Made by a program: the position numbers and the translations under genes. Below are positions 59,136 through 64,000 of a stretch of DNA of 64,000 bases, piece by piece. Origin of the DNA: CAYWEM01 sp964457225 (GTDB lineage Bacteria; Acidobacteriota; Aminicenantia; UBA2199). The DNA is taken from contig CAYWEM010000003.1 in assembly GCA_964457225.1 (NCBI GenBank), positions 1 to 64,000 of the forward strand, given 5' to 3'. The notes beneath the pieces are model-generated. The model made no database searches. It had not been told where the DNA came from and saw only the letters and a program-made list of their open reading frames with translations. Positions within the stretch are counted from its first letter, which is position 1; every line of letters starts with the position of its first letter.

Positions 59136-60578
59136 TCAGGAAATGCTCCGGCCTGTTTCTTTATCATGCCCCAGCAGGTAATCAACCACCTGGGCGGCTG
59201 AAAAATCCCGGCCCAGGTTGCGCACCAGTTGCACCAGCTGGTCAAAACAGGCCCCCACGGTCAGCAGGGGTTTTTCCAGGTAGCCGCCGCCGCGTTCCAC
59301 GGCATAGCCGATATTGGCCAGCAGGCCGTTGCAGAGGCATTTGCGGCCGGCCAGTTCCTCTTTTTCGCCGCCCTTGGCCAGCCAGCTGTTCTCAGCTTCG
59401 GCCGGACAACGGTAGCCGACCTGGCCGTCGTCCTTCTTGTACAAGGAACGCAGGAAACCGAAATCACAGACCCGCGGCCGGGTCAGGTACTCTTTCAGGT
59501 CGGAAAGCGTGCCTTCCAGGTTGAGCACCTTGAAGGGAAAACCGGTCGGCGAAGCCAGGACATCGGTTATTACCTTGCCGATATTGCGCATGGCCTTGAC
59601 CAGGGTCGTTTCCTTTATCGAATTTATCAGGCCCGATTCGCGGCAGAAGGCGAACAGGGTGCCCACCTGGATGCCGCTGGCCCCGAGCTTTTCCGCTTGC
59701 TCGAGCTTGCCCGGGTAGCCGTAGCCCCCGGCCAGGTAAAAGGGCAGGCCGAGCTCGGCGATGCGCTCCAGGATGATCTCGTCTTTTGGTCCGTAAACCG
59801 GCTCATGGTTTTCATCCAGGTTCAGGCCGCCGCGCGGCGGGGCGTTGTGGCCCCCGGCGCAGTGCCCCTCGACCACCAGGCCCTCGATACTGCCGTTGGC
59901 CTTGCGGGCCATGGTGGCGGCCAGCAGGTTGGACGACACGATCGGGAAAAAAGCCGGCCGGGGCAGGTCCCGTTCCGGTCCCTGAACCAGGCGGCGCGGA
60001 CTCAGCTGTACCCGGTAATCATCCTGCGGACCGGCATCCTTGACCTGCACGGCCAGGGAAACGTCCCGGTGCCGGGCCAGGTCATCGAGCAGGCCGGGAA
60101 TGTCGCGGGGAATGCCGGCGCCCATGATCACGTAATCGACCCCGGCCAGCATGGCCCCGTACAGAGTAGCCGGAATCGGCAGTTGAATCTTGGTCAGCAG
60201 GTTGATGCCCACCGGCCGGTCATGCCCTTCCTTGGCCAGGAAAACTTCGACGAAGGCGGCGGCGATGGTTTCCCGGACCAGGTCCTCGGGATCGTCCAGG
60301 CGATGCGGCCGGGCCAGGCTGACTTTCCCGGCCGGCGAACCTGCTTGGCTCAAGTGCCTGCGGATGATGGTTTCAGCGGCTTCCCGGTCGGGAAAGGCCT
60401 GCAGGGCCCGGACCACGTGGCCGCCGGGATCACCGGCCTGCAGGCGCCGGGCATTGATAATCTCCAGGGCCACCCCGGAGACCACGCCGAGTTGTCCGGA
60501 TTGGGACACGGCCCGGGCCAGTTTCCAGTCGGAAACCCCGGCGCCCATGCCGCCCTGGATGATTTTCGGTATTATCAT
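59136..60578 (-). CDS. Nitronate monooxygenase/FabK-like flavin oxidoreductase
   Basis: 480 residues. FMN-binding TIM barrel: 'IIPKIIQGGMGAGVSDWKLARAVSQSGQLGVVSG' at the N-terminus, 'GHDRPVGINLLTKIQLP', 'VVEGHCAGGHN' and 'YLAGGYG' correspond to the 2-nitropropane dioxygenase/FabK/PfaD group. A C-terminal extension (about 350-480) with several Cys (CRESG, RVCDFG, CPAEAE, CLCNGL) is added. Roles could be nitronate oxidation or enoyl-ACP reduction; the sequence alone does not decide. The start lacks a clear ribosome site. It is upstream of, and separated by 106 nt from, the POT transporter gene. Confidence 0.75.
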   Translation of the reverse strand: MIIPKIIQGGMGAGVSDWKLARAVSQSGQLGVVSGVALEIINARRLQAGDPGGHVVRALQAFPDREAAETIIRRHLSQAGSPAGKVSLARPHRLDDPEDLVRETIAAAFVEVFLAKEGHDRPVGINLLTKIQLPIPATLYGAMLAGVDYVIMGAGIPRDIPGLLDDLARHRDVSLAVQVKDAGPQDDYRVQLSPRRLVQGPERDLPRPAFFPIVSSNLLAATMARKANGSIEGLVVEGHCAGGHNAPPRGGLNLDENHEPVYGPKDEIILERIAELGLPFYLAGGYGYPGKLEQAEKLGASGIQVGTLFAFCRESGLINSIKETTLVKAMRNIGKVITDVLASPTGFPFKVLNLEGTLSDLKEYLTRPRVCDFGFLRSLYKKDDGQVGYRCPAEAENSWLAKGGEKEELAGRKCLCNGLLANIGYAVERGGGYLEKPLLTVGACFDQLVQLVRNLGRDFSAAQVVDYLLGHDKETGRSIS

Positions 60579-60733
60579 GTGGCCCGGCCTAAACAGGAAA
60601 GTACATCAACCATCGATTTAATCAAGCTGTTATTAAACAAGATCACCCACCATTGCTTTTGCCGTTGATAAAGCGCAAAAATTCATTATAGCACAATTAA
60701 AAAAACAAGTCGCCCCTGCTTAAAATTGCAAAA

Positions 60734-60859
60734 CCACTTGAGAAAAGTCAACACCAGGCGCAGGCCGAAAACGGCGGCCCCGGGCCGGTTCAGCTGATGC
60801 TTGGACCGGCCGAGCAAGGCGTTGCCGGCGAATTGGCTGTGGGCAGCGGGCGGCCGGCC
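60734..60859 (-). pseudogene. pepA: Decayed 3' fragment of an M17 leucyl aminopeptidase (second copy)
   Basis: Directly after the stop codon of the gene at 60860-62032, the same frame reads GRPPAAHSQFAGNALLGRSK and continues with PGAAVFGLRLVL. It aligns position by position with the pepA fragment at 62166-62376 (GRTPFAHIDIAGTALLSR, PGASGFGLRLLI), but the conserved 'AHIDIAGT' is altered, as expected of decay. The two copies are alignable in DNA over about 125 bp. Confidence 0.6.
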
Positions 60860-62032
60860 CTAGTAATCGACCACTTCCCAGTAATTGCCCGTACCGCCGA
60901 TGTTCTCGATGATGTTCAGCGAAGTGGCATGCGACATGGTGTTCATGTCCATCATCATCTGCATACAGCGTTGCCGGGCCTGGAAATCGGCCATTTCCCG
61001 GGCGGCTGAACCGGAGCCGGCGGCCGGCGGCGCCGCGGTGAAGGCCGGAGGCTGGAACTGGGCCCGGAACTGCTGTTTCTGGGCCGGGCTCAGACTGCGC
61101 CAGTTACTATCCATGACCTGCCAGAGCAGGCCGGCCGAGCAGAGCAGTTTTTTCTGCTCCAGGGGCAGGCCCGCAAAGCTCTTGAGCAGGTCGTCGGCCA
61201 ACTGGCGCCGCAGGGCCTGGTCAAAGGGCCGGGTATTGCCGCTCATTTCGCTCAGGAAGGCCAGGTAGCTGACCATGCCGTCCAGGTCGCGGTTGGTCAG
61301 CAGGAGTTTGTTTTGCCGATCCTCGGCCAGCACCTTGATGTAATTCTGCATGACCTTGATCAGCAGAGGTTTCTGGGCCTCGGGCTGGCCGGAGCTGGCC
61401 TGGTACAGGGCGTAAAACAGTTCCTGGCGGGCGATGCCGATGTGCACCGGGTCGGTCAGGGTGCGCAGTTGGGCCAGCGAGCCGGCCAGGGATTCGAGCT
61501 GGCCCAGCACGAAGACCGGCTCCTGCTGGAATTCGGCCACGGTGGCCGCACTCAGTTCCCGGGTTTCCTGGGGCTTGAGGGCCTGGCCGATGATGAACTG
61601 CAAAAGTCCGATACCGGCCTGCACCTGGCCGGCGTACAGGCTGTGCTCACCGGACCGGGCCAGGGGCTGACCGGTCCGGGCCGGGACGCGCTCCGGTTTC
61701 GGCCGGCTGACCGCCCGCTGGAAGCGCATCTGCACTCCCTGGATGTCGCGCAGTAACAGCAGGTCTTCCTGCAGGCCGACCACGGCATACTGCACCACCG
61801 CCCCGCCGGCCTGGTAATCCTGCAGCAGCAAAAATCCGTTCTGAAAAGCCCAGCGGCCGTTGCTGGCGCCCCCGGGAAACTGCATGCCGTAGGTGAAATC
61901 GAGTTTCAGCTCCAGGTTGATGTTGAAATCGGCATCGCGCCATTTGCCCTCGAAATCAGTCGGCTGGACCGCCGGCAGGAAAGCACAAAATAAAACTGCC
62001 AGAAAAAGCGCTGTTTTAAACTTCATGTTCAA
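60860..62032 (-). CDS. Secreted protein of unknown function
   Basis: 390 residues with a signal peptide (about 1-22). The first 100 residues form a beta-type domain with 'FEGKWRDADFNINLELKLDFTYGMQFPGG' like a lipocalin/DUF-type module, and the rest is helical, with a Gln-rich 'LSPAQKQQFRAQFQPPAF' and a Met-rich 'QMMMDMNTMSHATS' tail. No family recognised. GGGAGG precedes the ATG. It is flanked on both sides by pepA 3' remnants. Confidence 0.6.
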   Translation of the reverse strand: MNMKFKTALFLAVLFCAFLPAVQPTDFEGKWRDADFNINLELKLDFTYGMQFPGGASNGRWAFQNGFLLLQDYQAGGAVVQYAVVGLQEDLLLLRDIQGVQMRFQRAVSRPKPERVPARTGQPLARSGEHSLYAGQVQAGIGLLQFIIGQALKPQETRELSAATVAEFQQEPVFVLGQLESLAGSLAQLRTLTDPVHIGIARQELFYALYQASSGQPEAQKPLLIKVMQNYIKVLAEDRQNKLLLTNRDLDGMVSYLAFLSEMSGNTRPFDQALRRQLADDLLKSFAGLPLEQKKLLCSAGLLWQVMDSNWRSLSPAQKQQFRAQFQPPAFTAAPPAAGSGSAAREMADFQARQRCMQMMMDMNTMSHATSLNIIENIGGTGNYWEVVDY

Positions 62033-62165
62033 CCTCCCGGCCGCGCAGGACTGTCGACAGCCCAGCCCGGCCCGCCGAAAATACTAGACATTTCCGCAAA
62101 AAAAGTCAATCCGGAGTTATCGCCAGATTCTGATTTTTCCCGCTTTTCTGATTGGATGCAGTTTT

Positions 62166-62376
62166 TCAGGCCAGGCGGCGCAGGAACTCGATCAGCAGGC
62201 GCAGGCCGAAGCCGCTGGCCCCGGGGCTGTTGAAGTAGGAATTGGCCCGGCTGAGCAAGGCGGTGCCGGCGATGTCGATGTGGGCGAAGGGCGTCCGGCC
62301 GCAGAATTCGGCCAGGAAGAGCGCGGCCTTGATAGCCGAAGCGCCCCGGTAATCGGCGTTTTTCAGGTCGGGCGCA
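62166..62376 (-). pseudogene. pepA: 3' fragment of an M17 leucyl aminopeptidase, cut by an insertion
   Basis: The last about 69 codons read VAPDLKNADYRGASAIKA, then LFLAEFCGRTPFAHIDIAGT and a C-terminal SPGASGFGLRLLIEFL, typical of M17 peptidases (DLKN, then the AHxDIAGT region). Upstream of the VAPDL the frame runs into the 19-bp repeat of the transposon remnant, and no pepA 5' portion is found beyond it, so the gene is truncated. Confidence 0.75.
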
Positions 62377-62380
62377 ACTT

Positions 62381-62755
62381 TGGTGTCAGGTCTTTCATTA
62401 TTACATCTGGTTTGACATGATGGATTCAGGTCCAGGACAATACGCATCGAATATCCTGTCACCGTGTATCACATCACTTCTCAAGGTAACGAGCGAAAGA
62501 GTGTATTTGTTGATGACTATGATCAGGAAATCTTTCCAGGCATTATTCAGCAGGTCCGGAACCGCTTTCATTGGCTGTTTCATGCCTATGTGTTGACGAT
62601 TATCTGATCGCAGTAAGCTGGTATATTACATTGAATCCGAGCTGGGCCGACTTAGTGGTTAAAAAAAAGGAATGTTTGTAGAGCAGTTAGTTACCGGGTG
62701 CTCACTATTGAAAAGGGATAAAAAATCAGAAGTAAAAATGAAAGACCTGACACCA
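62381..62755. mobile_element. RAYT/REP-type element remnant with 19-bp inverted repeats
   Basis: Ends are TGGTGTCAGGTCTTTCATT (62381-62399) and its exact complement AATGAAAGACCTGACACCA (62737-62755), with similarity extending a few bases inward. Between them lies a broken transposase of the IS200/REP-associated type. It interrupts the pepA fragment, so insertion probably caused or followed the gene loss. No target duplication can be judged. Confidence 0.7.
62443..62681 (+). pseudogene. Fragment of REP-associated (Y1-type) transposase
   Basis: The frame from 62443 reads RIEYPVTVYHITSQGNERKS, then DDYDQEIFPGI and FHWLFHAYVLT, matching the N-terminus of RAYT transposases ('LRIEYPGAVYHVTSRGNERK'). 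It stops at 62607 just where the HuH region 'NHYHLL' should follow. A second piece, WYITLNPSWADLV (62619-62657), matches 'RYIxLNPVRAGLV' but in another frame. No start codon, no catalytic HuH and no Tyr remain, so it is inactive. Confidence 0.75.
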
Positions 62756-62786
62756 TTTCTGAACCAGGCATGGAAACCTGGAAGGT

Positions 62787-64000
62787 TCAGCGGCCGGAGA
62801 GGCGGCGGCGGGCCCGCTCGGCCAGGTCGCTGTGGGGGCCGGCCTCGATGCAGAGTGCAAAGCCTTGGCGCGCCTCGGCGGGCTGTCCCAGCAGTTCCAT
62901 GGTCAGGCCGTAGACGTAGGCGTCGTAAAACAGCCAGAAGCGGCTTTCCAAATCTCCCCGGGCCCGTCGGCGCATCTCATCCAGCCCGTCCCGGGCCAGG
63001 GACTCCGCCTCCGACTTGCCGGCCCGGGCCTTGAAATAGGCCCGGGAGACCGCCGACTGGTGGCGGCGCTCTTTGCCGTGGCGGTGCAGGTCGGAAAAGA
63101 GGAATTCGGCCAGCTCGGGATCCTGCTCGGAGAGCAGCAGGGCCCGGGCGGCCAGCAGGTGCACGGTCTCCATGCTGAAATGGGTGCTGCGATAGTGAAA
63201 GGGGCCCTTGAGCTGGTCCAGGGCGCGGTCATAGCGCCCCTGGTAGAGATCGAGCAGGGCCGGCAGAACCTGGGGACTGGCCTCGCCCAGGCTAGCCATA
63301 TCCTTGACGGGCTGTTTTGCCAGCTCCCCTTCCGCCCGGCTGAATCGGCCTTGCTGGAGGTGGCAGTAAATGAGGAAGAGGTGGCGCCCCACGGTGAGCC
63401 CCCAAAACCAGCTGATTCGTTCAATTATATCTTCTACGATAAGACCTTCAACCAGAGCCACGGCGGCATCAACCTCACCGCGCAGAAAAAGAATTTCACA
63501 GTGGCGGTGCAGCAGGTCGGAGCTGTCGGGGAAGAGGTCCAGCCCGGCCTCGACCCGGGTAGCCGCAGCATCGTAATCGGCAGTGGCGAGGTCCTCGCCG
63601 GCGCGTAGGTAGAGAAGCGCGGCCTTCAGCCAGGGGTTTTGGGGGTTGGCAGCCAGGGCGCGGTCCAGGTGCGGGGCGGCTGCCCCGGGCTGAGGATAGA
63701 CCACGGCCTTGCGGTAGTACTCGTTGATCTCGCGGTAAATGCGCTGCAGCCCGGCCGGGTCGTCGTGAAAACTAAGGATCTCCAAGCCGTCTTTTTGCAC
63801 CACAACCTGACCGTCACGGTTCAGGGTCAGTCGCCGGCCGCTTTCCTCGTCGACCAGACTCAGCCGGTCCGCTGCATCCCAATCTTGGTCTACCAGCAGG
63901 TAATACACGGGCACAACAATTAGGAAGACATCGTCAGGCAACAGGTCGCTGCTTTTCCAAGGCCAGCGAGTCAAGGTCGATTGAAAACCGAAAGGGCGCC
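62787..64000 (-). CDS. TPR-like repeat protein, 5' end outside the window
   Basis: At least 395 residues; the frame is open to the window edge, so the true start is unknown (a TTG at 63974 is one candidate). The visible part begins with a hydrophobic stretch (VFLIVVPVYYLLV) and 'LTLNRDGQVVVQKDGLEIL', then runs of TPR-type helical repeats (e.g. 'HLDRALAANPQNPWLKAALLYLRAGEDL', 'CHLQQGRFSRAEGEL') to the C-terminus ERARRRLSGR. Such proteins are scaffolds; nothing more specific can be said. Confidence 0.6.
   Translation of the reverse strand, partial: RPFGFQSTLTRWPWKSSDLLPDDVFLIVVPVYYLLVDQDWDAADRLSLVDEESGRRLTLNRDGQVVVQKDGLEILSFHDDPAGLQRIYREINEYYRKAVVYPQPGAAAPHLDRALAANPQNPWLKAALLYLRAGEDLATADYDAAATRVEAGLDLFPDSSDLLHRHCEILFLRGEVDAAVALVEGLIVEDIIERISWFWGLTVGRHLFLIYCHLQQGRFSRAEGELAKQPVKDMASLGEASPQVLPALLDLYQGRYDRALDQLKGPFHYRSTHFSMETVHLLAARALLLSEQDPELAEFLFSDLHRHGKERRHQSAVSRAYFKARAGKSEAESLARDGLDEMRRRARGDLESRFWLFYDAYVYGLTMELLGQPAEARQGFALCIEAGPHSDLAERARRRLSGR

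Overview
The window looks like a chromosomal segment of a GC-rich, Gram-negative, anaerobic heterotroph. Supporting genes are a large outer-membrane-type DUF5916 protein, an S46 dipeptidyl-peptidase, a PPi-type phosphofructokinase, butyrate kinase with phosphotransbutyrylase, FtsEX and many exported proteins. The mix (DUF5916, S46, HAMP sensor ending in a C4 'ICSSCKKI' tail, tandem alkaline-phosphatase-superfamily enzymes) suggests Acidobacteriota or a relative such as Aminicenantota. That placement is inference, with no rRNA in the window to confirm it.

Layout. 1-430 (minus): tRNA-Thr(TGT)-Tyr(GTA)-Gly(TCC)-Thr(GGT)-tuf, the classic tufB-type operon, with tuf cut by the window edge. 0.6-4.1 kb: a phosphatase-like metalloenzyme, HU, and a DUF2779 nuclease. 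4.2-10.6 kb: mixed small genes (secreted Kre9-like protein, lipoprotein, YciI, TPR-GGDEF cyclase, hydrolase, YdeI, SnoaL-like), partly lower in GC. 10.9-18.5 kb (plus): orphan cas6, lipid kinase, PlsC-type acyltransferase, two alkaline-phosphatase-superfamily enzymes, a 62-residue protein and a membrane protein. 18.6-25.3 kb: amidotransferase, AAA+ ATPase in an AT-rich patch, methyltransferase, secreted protein, DUF5916. 25.3-38.1 kb: housekeeping block with hybrid kinase, pfp, thioesterase, metK-ahcY-HD-GYP, rsbW-like/tsaB/rimI, and deoxynucleoside kinase-panBCD-adenosine kinase. 38.1-47.1 kb: tRNA-Ala, symporter, glycosidase-VKOR-sensor operon, sugar kinase, methyltransferase remnant, YjfB-like protein, tRNA(CAT)-zinc-ribbon-ftsEX. 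47.1-55.4 kb: NlpC/P60, tRNA-Leu, buk-ptb, DUF4412, tRNA-Ala, radical SAM, S46 peptidase, exported RidA. 55.4-64 kb (minus): a 16S rRNA A1408 methyltransferase homologue in an operon with DUF72 and an unusual POT transporter, a flavin oxidoreductase, then a decayed region with two pepA 3' remnants, a RAYT-type transposase remnant with 19-bp inverted repeats, and a TPR protein running off the edge.

Functional threads: the activated-methyl cycle (metK, ahcY, adenosine kinase), CoA-precursor synthesis (panBCD), c-di-GMP turnover (GGDEF, HD-GYP), tRNA t6A synthesis and S18 acetylation (tsaB, rimI), and lipid/envelope enzymes (lipid kinase, PlsC, phosphatase pair).

The strongest new signals are: (1) at least ten genes whose -10 box lies 4-10 nt before the ATG with no Shine-Dalgarno, suggesting widespread leaderless transcription; (2) an NpmA/KamB-family rRNA methyltransferase homologue in a chromosomal operon; (3) the phosphatase pair operon with its 62-residue LxxLGYI protein; (4) an orphan cas6 whose -35 element falls inside a RAYT-like repeat; (5) a perfect dyad filling the 17-bp promoter spacer of an ATPase gene; (6) a radical SAM protein with a CX3CX3C motif and an N-terminal SPASM-like Cys region.
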